A stretch of 5,973 bases of DNA, from assembly GCA_025055465.1 (NCBI GenBank), contig JANWXA010000016.1:10281-16253 (forward strand). Reading direction: 5' to 3'. Both the position numbers and the translations under genes were made by a program. This document shows positions 1-5,973 of the stretch, one piece after another. The DNA comes from Candidatus Kapaibacterium sp. (GTDB lineage: Bacteria; Bacteroidota; Ignavibacteria; Kapaibacteriales; HRBIN21). Positions within the stretch are counted from its first letter, which is position 1. The number at the start of each line of letters is the position of its first letter. The notes under the pieces were generated by a model. That model was not told the origin of the DNA. It searched no databases and saw nothing but the letters and a program-made list of their open reading frames with translations.

Positions 1-79
1 TCATGCTCCTTGCCCTTGTTGACTGCACTGACACCACACTGGTCTCATCAAGTCTAATGCCAATCTTCGGCTTCTCCAT

Positions 80-107
80 CAGCCCTTCTCAGCAGCAGAG
101 GGCTGCT
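80..107. other. Competing inverted repeats upstream of merR-type gene
   Basis: Two overlapping inverted repeats are visible. CAGCCCT (80-86) pairs with AGGGCTG (99-105), giving a 7-bp stem with a 12-base loop. AGCAGC (91-96) pairs with GCTGCT (102-107), giving a 6-bp stem with a 5-base loop. They use the same right arm, so only one can form at a time. The second stem is followed, after about ten bases, by a T-rich stretch (116-122), so it could be a weak terminator of a gene lying left of the window. It could also be an operator or leader structure for the regulator downstream. The sequence alone does not decide between these, and chance is possible. Confidence 0.3.
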
Positions 108-110
108 ACC

Positions 111-123
111 TATAGTATTTTTG
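111..123 (+). promoter_or_regulatory. Weak promoter-like -10 region upstream of merR-type gene
   Basis: TATAGT (111-116) matches the sigma-70 -10 consensus at five of six positions, but no TTGACA-like box sits 16-18 bases upstream. Overlapping it, TATTTTTG (116-123) fits the Bacteroidota -7 pattern TAnnTTTG exactly, again without a clear partner TTTG at the usual distance. The position, about 30 bases before the putative start codon, is right for a promoter of the MerR-type gene. The match is partial and should be treated as a hint only. Confidence 0.2.
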
Positions 124-151
124 TATCGGCATACGAACCGAATTCTTGGGG

Positions 152-475
152 ATGGGGTGTTATTACCGCATTGGGGAGGTTGCCCGCCTACTGGGTGAGC
201 AACCCCACACGTTGCGCCACTGGGAGCGTCATCTTCGCCGACCGCGTCCACGTCGCGGCGTCTTTGGGGAGCGCCTCTATGAAGAGGAGGACATTGCAAC
301 CTTACGACACATCCAGCACATGCTTCGTGTGCAACGCTATACACTCCAGCAAGCCAAAGGTATCCTCAACGCAGAACGCCCTTCCCTTTCCCCCGAAGTT
401 GCCGAAGTGCTGCAAGCAGCACTGCAGATCCTGTTGACCTTACTCCAGCCCACCTCGGAGGCTTCCAGAGCGTAA
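152..475 (+). CDS. MerR-family DNA-binding transcriptional regulator (small)
   Basis: This is a 107-residue cytoplasmic DNA-binding protein of the MerR superfamily. Residues about 5-24 form the helix-turn-helix, with the family pattern YRIGEVARLLG followed by TLRHWER. A wing ends in the conserved RLY (41-43), and helices containing the DI and YTLQQAKGIL motifs follow (about 45-73). Only some 30 residues remain after that. There is no recognisable effector domain, and the only cysteine is at position 3, so a metal-sensing role like that of MerR or CueR is not supported. The start is uncertain. ATG at 152 is used here; TTG at 146 is in frame and adds two residues. Neither has a convincing ribosome binding site. 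It lies 63 bases before ssb on the same strand. Its targets cannot be inferred from the sequence; MerR-type regulators commonly bind inverted repeats in promoters, and the repeats at 80-107 are one candidate for autoregulation. Confidence 0.88.
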   Translation: MGCYYRIGEVARLLGEQPHTLRHWERHLRRPRPRRGVFGERLYEEEDIATLRHIQHMLRVQRYTLQQAKGILNAERPSLSPEVAEVLQAALQILLTLLQPTSEASRA

Positions 476-524
476 AAGAGTGCGTATTTTTACGGTAGAG
501 CAGAGCAATATTAGTCACAGGTGT

Positions 525-531
525 GAGGAGG
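525..531 (+). promoter_or_regulatory. Strong Shine-Dalgarno site for ssb
   Basis: GAGGAGG ends seven bases before the ATG at 539 and is close to perfectly complementary to the 16S rRNA 3' end. It fixes the ssb start. It also shows that this organism uses Shine-Dalgarno initiation, at least for this gene, in contrast to the neighbouring merR-type and VWA genes, which lack such a site. Confidence 0.75.
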
Positions 532-538
532 AAAAGCC

Positions 539-976
539 ATGCGGAATTCGCTCAACAAGGTAATGCTCATTGGCAATGTTGGGAGGGACCCCGAACTGCG
601 GTATACCCAGGATGGTGTTCCACTGGCGACTTTTCGTTTGGCCATGACGGAGACATGGCGTGACCGTGACGGCAGCCTTCGGGAACACACTGAATGGCAC
701 ACGATTGTGGCCTGGCGCGAGTTAGCGGAACGCATTCATCGAGTTGTCCAGAAAGGTGCGCGGGTCTACATCGAAGGGCGGTTGCGAACGCGGGAGTTTG
801 AAGACCGTGGGGGTAATCGCCGACGAGAGGTGGAAATATGGGCTGATTCAATGCTGCTTTTGGAGCGGCGCTCGCGGGAGGGGCAAGGGAATAGCGCAGT
901 GGAGGGCGCTACTGCACCGGACGTCCCGTACGACGCGGACTCGCCAGTGTCACCGGAGGACGAAGTCCCATTCTAA
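539..976 (+). CDS. ssb: Single-stranded DNA-binding protein
   Basis: A complete 145-residue SSB, a usual length for the bacterial family. It coats single-stranded DNA in replication, recombination and repair, normally as a tetramer. The OB-fold covers residues about 4-108. Hallmarks are NKVMLIGNVGRDPELRY near the start, the DNA-stacking tryptophans W40 (ETWRD) and W53 (TEWH), and KGARVYIEGRLRTR at 72-84. A short disordered linker (about 110-138) leads to the acidic tip DEVPF, matching the canonical C-terminal DDDIPF-type motif that recruits partner proteins. The ATG at 539 has an excellent ribosome binding site. The gene follows the MerR-type regulator by 63 bases and precedes the MCE gene by 14, so co-transcription with the latter is likely. 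The linker is shorter and less glycine-rich than that of E. coli SSB. Confidence 0.97.
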   Translation: MRNSLNKVMLIGNVGRDPELRYTQDGVPLATFRLAMTETWRDRDGSLREHTEWHTIVAWRELAERIHRVVQKGARVYIEGRLRTREFEDRGGNRRREVEIWADSMLLLERRSREGQGNSAVEGATAPDVPYDADSPVSPEDEVPF

Positions 977-990
977 GACTGGAGGGTGTC

Positions 991-1935
991 GTGGAGGAAT
1001 TGCGGCGTCTGGAGCTTCGGGTTGGAGTTATTGCCGTGGCGGCGATAGCACTGTTCCTGCTGGGGATCACGTGGGCACGTGGGGTACGCCTGGGGGTACC
1101 CCAGCAGGAATTTCGCCTACGCTTTCCGACAGTGGCAGGCCTGGAGCCGGGGGCACCGGTATTCATTCATGGTGTTCGTCAGGGCAGCGTTGTCGCCCTG
1201 GAGCCGCAGGCAGATTCGGTTGTGGTATACATTCGTGTCGAGGGAGGCGTACGATTGCGCCGGGATGCTACTGCTCGGATTGGGCTGCAAGAACTTACTG
1301 GCGGGCGAAAGGTGGACATCTTTCCCGGAACGGATTCCGAACCGCTGACTGCTGGAGCGGAAATTCCCGGTACTGTCGCCCCGGAGGTCGCTGAACTGCT
1401 GGAGATGTTTGCTGCTCTGGGAGAAGACACTCGTCGCGTGGTTACCCGGCTCGATACTACGGTGATGGCGGTGTCGCAGCTTCTGAGGCCGGAAACTCGC
1501 CGCCTGCTCCAACAAGTAATCGAAGACCTTGCAGTACTGAGCCAGCGTCTTCGGACACTTGCTGAGGAACACGGTGCAGCGTTGGAGCGAACTGCCGAGA
1601 ATGCTGCCATGATGAGTACAGAGTTGCGGGAACTCATTTCCCACCAACGCCCAGCTGTAGAAAGCACACTCCAGTCGTTGCAGCGGAGCTCGGCGGCGGC
1701 AGAGCGTGTCGTCGTGCGAGCCGACAGTCTGGTTTCGGATTTCCGGCGCGCTGCGGATCAGCTCCTCATGGCTCTCGACGAGCTGCAAACGGGTACGAGC
1801 CTGGCTGCTCGCTTCTTGAAGGATGAAAAATTAGCGCGCCAGGTGGACTCTACGCTCTTTCTCCTGCGGGATTTCGTTGAACGGGTCCAGCAGCATGGGA
1901 TCAACGTCAACGTGCGTTTGGGTACGCGTCCTTAA
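991..1935 (+). CDS. MCE/MlaD-family lipid-transport substrate-binding protein
   Basis: A 314-residue protein of the MlaD/MCE family, whose members form hexameric rings in the periplasm that carry phospholipids or other lipids between inner and outer membrane, powered by an MlaE/MlaF-type ABC transporter. Residues about 11-28 are a single N-terminal transmembrane anchor. The MCE domain spans about 38-115, with GLEPGAPVFIHGVRQGSV (50-67) and ELTGGRKVDIFPG (101-113) as recognisable family signatures. Residues about 135-300 are helical and probably coiled-coil. Near the end, the GTSLAARFLKDEKL stretch (268-281) resembles the conserved 'GTLGKLLNDPEL' element of family members. The start is GTG at 991 with a GGAGG site five to ten bases upstream; no in-frame ATG is near. 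The stop TAA overlaps the next ATG (TAATG), implying translational coupling with the methyltransferase. No mlaE- or mlaF-like permease or ATPase gene is in the window, so its transporter partners must lie elsewhere. The symbol mlaD is not assigned because orthology is unproven. Confidence 0.9.
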   Translation: MEELRRLELRVGVIAVAAIALFLLGITWARGVRLGVPQQEFRLRFPTVAGLEPGAPVFIHGVRQGSVVALEPQADSVVVYIRVEGGVRLRRDATARIGLQELTGGRKVDIFPGTDSEPLTAGAEIPGTVAPEVAELLEMFAALGEDTRRVVTRLDTTVMAVSQLLRPETRRLLQQVIEDLAVLSQRLRTLAEEHGAALERTAENAAMMSTELRELISHQRPAVESTLQSLQRSSAAAERVVVRADSLVSDFRRAADQLLMALDELQTGTSLAARFLKDEKLARQVDSTLFLLRDFVERVQQHGINVNVRLGTRP

Positions 1936-2594
1936 TGGCAATAGCATCGCGATCAACTCCGACAACTCCGGATATTCTTACGTACATCCAGCGACATTTT
2001 TCTGCAGAGGACGAATTTCTGTCCATGTTGCGGCAGGAAGCTTTGGATGCGGGGTTCCCTGAAATTTGGATTGCCCCAGAGCAAGGTGCTTTTCTCCAAG
2101 TTCTGCTGAGATGCATGGGAGCGCGTCATGTTTTGGAGATCGGGACCCTTGCCGGATACTCGGCCATTATCATGGCGCGGGCCCTTCCAGAGACTGGGAG
2201 GATAGTAACGGTGGAGCGTGATCCTGAACGCGCCGCTTTTGCCCGACGGGCGGTTGAAAGAGCAGGGCTGTTGGGGAAGGTAGTCGTCGAGTGTGCTGAT
2301 GCTCGAGAATGGTTGCATACCCTTCGCCCCTCGGATCCCCTGGATTTCGTCTTCATAGACGCCGATAAGCTCAGCTACGGCATCTATCTTGACCTGTCTC
2401 TACCTCTTGTGCGAGTTGGTGGTATTATCTGTGGGGATAATGCGCTGGCATGGGGCGAAATCGCATCCGACTCGGAAGACCTCGATGTACAGGCGTTACG
2501 GGCGTTCAATTGGCACATGGCAACACATCCCCAGTTACAGTGTTGCTTAGTGCCTTTAGGCGATGGAATGCTCATAGGTGTGCGCCTTTGGTAG
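1935..2594 (+). CDS. SAM-dependent O-methyltransferase (family 3, CCoAOMT/catechol-type)
   Basis: A complete 219-residue class I methyltransferase of the O-methyltransferase family 3 (caffeoyl-CoA/catechol O-methyltransferase type, typically about 210-230 residues). The SAM-binding motif I is VLEIGTLAGYSA (66-76), followed by the acidic ribose-binding position in VTVE (91-94). IDADK (141-145) and GDN (167-169) supply the aspartates and asparagine that bind the catalytic divalent metal in this family. These residues all look intact, so an active enzyme is expected. It is cytosolic, with no signal peptide. Bacterial members methylate a wide range of catechol-like or other hydroxylated small molecules, and the substrate cannot be told from the sequence. 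ATG at 1935 shares its A with the stop of the MCE gene (TAATG), a typical re-initiation junction. No separate ribosome binding site is obvious. The 3' end overlaps the start of the VWA-OmpA gene. Confidence 0.92.
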   Translation: MAIASRSTPTTPDILTYIQRHFSAEDEFLSMLRQEALDAGFPEIWIAPEQGAFLQVLLRCMGARHVLEIGTLAGYSAIIMARALPETGRIVTVERDPERAAFARRAVERAGLLGKVVVECADAREWLHTLRPSDPLDFVFIDADKLSYGIYLDLSLPLVRVGGIICGDNALAWGEIASDSEDLDVQALRAFNWHMATHPQLQCCLVPLGDGMLIGVRLW

Positions 2595-3904
2595 TCTTGC
2601 TGCTGTTTGGTGTCCTCGATGGCTTTTCCCAGATGCCATCGTGGAGCCGACCTGCATCAAGTCTTCGCTCCGGAGAGCCACTCTTCGCCGATATTTGGCG
2701 TATTGATGCCCGGTCCTATCCCCAGGAAGTGAGCCTATTTGTGCGCATCCGAGACAATGCGGGCACCCCCATTACCCACTTGGCACCGCCGTATGCAGAG
2801 GATGTGTGGCGCCAATACTGGAGAGGCCTTGGTGAGCAGCTGGGGCTGTCGCATGTCCCCATTGATAGTTTTACCGTTCGAGAGTATAATGACTGGGACA
2901 CTACTGGTTATGCCCTCGCGCTCCTCTTGGACTACAGTGGCTCGATGACGTCAGTGCTGACGCTTTTGCAGGGGGCGGCAGAGGATCTGATACGACTCAA
3001 GAAGCCCTACGATGCGATTGCGTTGGCTTCTTTCAGTGAGCGGCTGGAGCTTCTGAGCCCGATGGAACGAGAGACTCCACAGCTCTTGGAACGATTTCGA
3101 CAAACCCGCTTTCGGGGTATTGGGGTGTATACGGCCGTTTACGACGCACTCCTGGAGGGCATTACACTATTGCAGCGCGTGGATTCCCCTATGCGGGTTC
3201 TCATTCTCTTCTCTGACGGGGATGACAATGCCTCGCAGACATCCGCTCTTCAAGTCTATGAGGCTGCTCAAGCGGCGAACGTCCGCATTTTTACTGTGGG
3301 CTTTGGGTATACGCAGGATTCGCTCCTGGCGGCGTTGGCATCATACACAGGAGGGCGCTATTATCCTCTGAACCGCCCCGAAGAGCTAAGTAGTGCGCTG
3401 AACGAGATTTATCGAAGTCTCCGCAATTTTTACTTGGTACGCTACCGTCCACCTTTGTATGCCGGCCTACACCGTGTGCATTTATACCTGACCCTGCTGG
3501 GCGACACGGTGCCGGCACATGGCGAATATGATACGGCACCCATTACCCCTTTCGACACGGTTGGGAAACAGTTCGAGCGTATTATCTTGTTCGACTTCGA
3601 CAAAGCTACGCTTCGTCCTGAAGCAGTGCCTATTGTGGAGGAGCTGGCGGAGTTGCTCAAGCGATATCCCCGAATCCGCTTAGAGGTCCAGGGCCATACG
3701 GACAATGTTGGTACACCGGAGTATAATCAGCGTCTGTCTGAGGCGCGAGCGCAGGCGGTGGTAGATGCGTTGGTGGAACGAGGAATAGACCGCCGACGTC
3801 TCCGACCCCGTGGCTTTGGGATGACGATGCCTGTGGCTCCGAACGATACCGAGGAAAACCGGCAAAGGAACCGCCGGACCGTCTTCAAAATTATAGCCAA
3901 GTGA
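2540..3904 (+). CDS. Secreted VWA-OmpA fusion protein (peptidoglycan-anchored)
   Basis: An exported protein with a von Willebrand A domain joined to an OmpA-like domain. Numbered from GTG 2540 (454 residues): a basic n-region (RRWNAHR, about 7-13) precedes the hydrophobic core PLVVLLLFGVL (16-26), with likely cleavage around GFSQ (28-31). The VWA domain spans about 124-298 with a complete metal-ion-dependent adhesion site: DYSGS (131-135), T198 in VYTAVYDAL, and DGDD starting at D226. The C-terminal OmpA/MotB-like domain (about 347-452) has FDFDKATLRP, GHTD (385-388) and LSEAR (426-430 before renumbering; R403 here), the residues that bind diaminopimelate in peptidoglycan. It therefore probably sits in the periplasm or on the outer membrane, anchored to the wall and presenting a metal-dependent ligand-binding domain. 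The start is uncertain. The frame is open back to ATG 2450, but that start would put a long non-signal extension before the signal peptide. GTG 2540, TTG 2543 and TTG 2588 are the alternatives, none with a strong ribosome site. It overlaps the methyltransferase by about 55 bases. The ligand is unknown. Confidence 0.88.
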   Translation: MLLSAFRRWNAHRCAPLVVLLLFGVLDGFSQMPSWSRPASSLRSGEPLFADIWRIDARSYPQEVSLFVRIRDNAGTPITHLAPPYAEDVWRQYWRGLGEQLGLSHVPIDSFTVREYNDWDTTGYALALLLDYSGSMTSVLTLLQGAAEDLIRLKKPYDAIALASFSERLELLSPMERETPQLLERFRQTRFRGIGVYTAVYDALLEGITLLQRVDSPMRVLILFSDGDDNASQTSALQVYEAAQAANVRIFTVGFGYTQDSLLAALASYTGGRYYPLNRPEELSSALNEIYRSLRNFYLVRYRPPLYAGLHRVHLYLTLLGDTVPAHGEYDTAPITPFDTVGKQFERIILFDFDKATLRPEAVPIVEELAELLKRYPRIRLEVQGHTDNVGTPEYNQRLSEARAQAVVDALVERGIDRRRLRPRGFGMTMPVAPNDTEENRQRNRRTVFKIIAK

Positions 3905-3906
3905 AG

Positions 3907-5259
3907 CTAAAAACCCAGGCGCAGGAGTTCGTCGGCGAGAATGTCTGCGAGGACATTTCGACTTTCGCCGTACCACTGGCCCGGGGGTAGGAACACCAGC
4001 TCAGCATACGTGTTAAGGTCTTCTACAACGAAGTCCGATGAAGTACAGACAACGGAGGCCTCCTCCGGACGGAATTCATTGTCAAGGTCAACAGCCTCGG
4101 CAGCGAAGCGGAGGCGGAAGGGAGTCACTCCGACGGTGTCGGGGGTACCAAGCACGAGCTCCAGTGGGATACGGAGTTTTGCCGTATAGCCATCAGGGCG
4201 GCGTGAGACAACAGCTTTCGTGCGACGCCAGGAGGGGGATCGCGCAATTTCCTGCCACTGTTGGCTGTGAAGAGTGACTTGCGGCGGTTGCTCGGCAAAA
4301 TCGCCTATGCGGAGGTTAATGCCCAAGAGTTCCCAAGAGGTGGTGTGTGAGGCCTTCTGCTGGCGGAGGGGCTGGGAGGCCACAGATACGGTGGTGTCGA
4401 GCTTGCTGCGAATAAACCAGACGCGCAGCATATCTGCTGAACACGTATCGCAACGCCCGGTCACAAGCTCGTTGTCTGTTACCCACAGGGCAATATAGAG
4501 GAAGCGTTCGTCGTAAACAGCGCGAATGCGTAGAGAGGCATCCTGCGGACCTTCCCAGTAATAGGCACCTTTGGGCACATAATCCACCAGGGAGCAAACG
4601 GCATCGGTAGGGTAGCCAACAAACAAGCGCTGGCGGCGATGGTAGACAGGTACGACGACAGATTGGCGTTCTGCGCTCACCCCTCCATCAGGTCGAAAGC
4701 GCACCTCCCGTTTGTATAGCCATCGGTAGTTGGAGATGAGCTCTATGCTCCCCTTACTGCTGCTTTCCAGCTTGCGCTCTTCCCAGAGCATAAAGTTGCC
4801 CAGCCAGTAGCGGTAACCGCGGATACTCCAGACCCCCGAACGATGCTTCTGTGTGATGAAACAGGTGGTGTCACTGATGGCAATCCCAACCTCCAGGGGG
4901 AGCTCTATGTAGGGGAGAATCATGGAGGCAACGTTGAGTAAAAATCCGTCCTGGTCAACGAAGGCGTAGACGCGAACACGCCGTTGTCGCTCCTGTGGAA
5001 TAAAGACTGTCAGAGCAAGGTCGGGATAGCTATCGCCAGAGAAATCCCCGGCGTCCCAACCCCAGATTTCATAAGGGGCACCCAGGGGCAGTTGGGCGCG
5101 GACATCACTAATGAGGGCGCGGTCAAAGTGTGCTTCCAAGGCCTGCGCCAGTTCGTCAAAGCTTGTGCCTTGTTGAGCCAGTGCAGTGGAGCACGGGCAG
5201 AGGAGGAGCACTGTTAGGAGTGCCCACCATCGAGCGCCATAAGAACCAAACGTTCGCAT
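3907..5259 (-). CDS. Secreted protein of unknown function with CBM9-like C-terminal domain
   Basis: A 450-residue exported protein that I do not recognise as a named family. Residues 1-28 are a good signal peptide: an arginine at 10, the hydrophobic core WWALLTVLLL, and a TALA-QQ cleavage site. The mature N-terminal half has one short FG-GAP/VCBS-like segment, GWDAGDFSGDSYPDLALTVF (67-86), as in proteins that compare a computed quantity with a described object. A long beta-rich stretch follows. Residues about 215-425 resemble the carbohydrate-binding module family 9-like (DOMON-related) fold: LRIRAVYDERFLYIALWVTD (243-262), ADMLRVWF (275-282), DGYTAKLRIPLELV (356-369) and FRLRFAAEAVD (381-391). 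A CDTC pair (270-273) is present. No catalytic motif was seen, so it is more likely a binding or surface protein than an enzyme. ATG 5259 lies inside the end of ddl (46-base overlap) with only a weak GGAA site, suggesting co-expression with ddl. It is convergent with the VWA-OmpA gene. Confidence 0.8.
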   Translation of the reverse strand: MRTFGSYGARWWALLTVLLLCPCSTALAQQGTSFDELAQALEAHFDRALISDVRAQLPLGAPYEIWGWDAGDFSGDSYPDLALTVFIPQERQRRVRVYAFVDQDGFLLNVASMILPYIELPLEVGIAISDTTCFITQKHRSGVWSIRGYRYWLGNFMLWEERKLESSSKGSIELISNYRWLYKREVRFRPDGGVSAERQSVVVPVYHRRQRLFVGYPTDAVCSLVDYVPKGAYYWEGPQDASLRIRAVYDERFLYIALWVTDNELVTGRCDTCSADMLRVWFIRSKLDTTVSVASQPLRQQKASHTTSWELLGINLRIGDFAEQPPQVTLHSQQWQEIARSPSWRRTKAVVSRRPDGYTAKLRIPLELVLGTPDTVGVTPFRLRFAAEAVDLDNEFRPEEASVVCTSSDFVVEDLNTYAELVFLPPGQWYGESRNVLADILADELLRLGF

Positions 5260-5973
5260 AATTCCGGGAAAGATATGCCTGCTACTTGTGCTGCTTTGGG
5301 GAGGAGACTCAACGGAGTCATTCCCGGTATAGTGTTGACTTCTAAGCAGAAGGGTTGTCCATCGTGGTCCAATCGGAAGTCGACTCGGCTAAAATGGCGA
5401 CATCCCAAAATACGGTGTGCGGCCAGAGCAAGGTCGCAAGTAAACTCAGCAACGTCGTCCGGTAACTCTGCGGGGCAGTAGTAGTGTGTCCTGCCGGGGA
5501 TATATTTGTGTTCGTAATCGTAGACACCAGAGTCGGGAACGACTTCTACGATTGGCAGAGGCGTCTCGCCCAGAATTCCTACGGTCAGTTCACGCCCCTC
5601 TATGTAGCGTTCCACCAGAACCAGGTCCGAATATTGTGCAGCCTGATGGAGAGCTGTGTGCAGCTCCTCTGGTGTGGGGTCGTGGAGAAAGTGCATACCG
5701 ATGGTAGATCCCTGATCATTGGGCTTTACAACCAGGTGTGCCCCGAGCTCGGAGCGAATTTCTTCTATTGTTTCAGGTTGCTCGGCCTGTGCAGGAGTAA
5801 CGGCAATCCAACGAGGGGTCGGGATCCCAGCGGTGATGAAGAGGAGCTTGGACAAATGTTTATCCGTTGCCAGCGCGCTGGCGAGGGCCGTACTGCCGAC
5901 GTATGGGATGCCTCGCAATTCCAGGAGCAACTGGATTCGTCCATCCTCACCGTAAGGTCCGTGGAGCACGGGG
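5214..5973 (-). CDS. ddl: D-alanine--D-alanine ligase, 5'-truncated by window edge
   Basis: The C-terminal part (about 252 residues visible) of D-alanine--D-alanine ligase, a cytosolic ATP-grasp enzyme that makes the D-Ala-D-Ala dipeptide for peptidoglycan precursors. The reading frame runs through the right edge. The first visible residues, PVLHGPYGEDG, are internal, and the valine is GTG-coded, not a start. About 60-100 N-terminal residues are therefore missing. Counting from that valine, key elements are VGSTALASALATDK (24-37), the ATP-binding VVKPNDQGSTIGM (80-92), VERYIEGRELTVG (119-131), the substrate-loop YDYEHKYIPGRTHYYCPA (150-167), and the metal- and phosphate-binding RVDF (195-198) and EVNTIPGMTPLSL (210-222). 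All look intact, so a functional enzyme is expected. The total length would be about 310-350, normal for Ddl. The last 46 bases overlap the start of the downstream CBM9-like gene, so the two are probably one transcript. Confidence 0.96.
   Translation of the reverse strand, partial: PVLHGPYGEDGRIQLLLELRGIPYVGSTALASALATDKHLSKLLFITAGIPTPRWIAVTPAQAEQPETIEEIRSELGAHLVVKPNDQGSTIGMHFLHDPTPEELHTALHQAAQYSDLVLVERYIEGRELTVGILGETPLPIVEVVPDSGVYDYEHKYIPGRTHYYCPAELPDDVAEFTCDLALAAHRILGCRHFSRVDFRLDHDGQPFCLEVNTIPGMTPLSLLPKAAQVAGISFPELCERLVLMALDGGHS

Noticed and set aside
1..57. Possible C-terminal tail of an upstream + strand gene (frame 1 is open from base 1 to a TAA at 55-57)
   Set aside because: Only 18 residues are visible with no recognisable motif, and an opening of this length is expected by chance. 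It cannot be told from noncoding DNA.
3..437. Long + strand open frame overlapping the MerR-type gene
   Set aside because: It is out of frame with a clearly recognisable MerR helix-turn-helix gene, and its translation has no domain-like pattern.
476..524. Possible promoter for ssb (TTTACG at 489-494, TATTAG at 509-514)
   Set aside because: The spacing between the boxes is 14 bases, too short for a standard sigma-70 promoter, and neither box is a good match.
1090..1104. Near-palindrome around GGGGTACCCC
   Set aside because: It lies inside the MCE coding region at codons for the conserved family segment after the membrane anchor. It has no T-tract or promoter context and is probably codon coincidence.
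744..1394. A 216-residue + strand open frame across ssb and the MCE gene
   Set aside because: It is a shadow frame across two well-supported genes, rich in glycine, arginine, serine and cysteine, with low-complexity composition typical of an out-of-frame reading of GC-rich DNA.
1117..1788. A 223-residue minus-strand open frame opposite the MCE gene
   Set aside because: It lies entirely antisense to a convincing MCE/MlaD gene and shows no family motif or credible start site.
2946..2953. Perfect 8-bp palindrome TGACGTCA
   Set aside because: It falls in the coding sequence of the VWA MIDAS region and occurs once. A single 8-bp palindrome is expected by chance in a window of this size.

Overview
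The window is compact bacterial DNA, moderately GC-rich by eye. It carries five genes on the + strand, then two on the - strand that converge on them. The cell is almost certainly a diderm (Gram-negative type) bacterium. The evidence is an MCE/MlaD-type lipid-transport protein, a secreted protein with an OmpA-like peptidoglycan-binding domain, and a D-Ala-D-Ala ligase. The gene styles (von Willebrand A domain fused to an OmpA domain; a secreted protein with a CBM9-like fold) would suit the Bacteroidota/Chlorobiota/Ignavibacteria side of the tree. That placement is an inference and no marker here proves it. Clear Shine-Dalgarno sequences precede ssb and the MCE gene, which argues against classical Bacteroidia, where such sites are rare.

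Layout, left to right. Bases 1-151 hold no gene I can support, only a pair of competing hairpins and a weak promoter-like stretch. A small MerR-type DNA-binding protein follows (152-475). After a 63-base gap with a strong ribosome binding site comes ssb (539-976). Fourteen bases later is an MCE/MlaD-like membrane-anchored protein (991-1935). Its stop codon shares a base with the start of a SAM-dependent O-methyltransferase (1935-2594). The tail of that gene overlaps the start of a secreted VWA-OmpA protein (about 2540-3904). Two bases separate that stop from the stop of the first minus-strand gene, a secreted protein of unknown function with a C-terminal CBM9-like domain (5259 down to 3907). 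Its start overlaps the end of ddl, which runs off the right edge (5973 down to 5214).

Functionally, the plus-strand genes from ssb onward are packed like an operon but have no obvious shared pathway: DNA replication, lipid transport, small-molecule methylation and an envelope protein. The clearest theme is the cell envelope. MlaD-like transport, an OmpA-type peptidoglycan anchor, cell-wall precursor synthesis (Ddl) and an exported CBM9-like protein lie together. I found no mobile element, CRISPR array, tRNA or rRNA, and no evidence for a defence or other novel multi-gene system. The least explained gene is the secreted 450-residue protein next to ddl.
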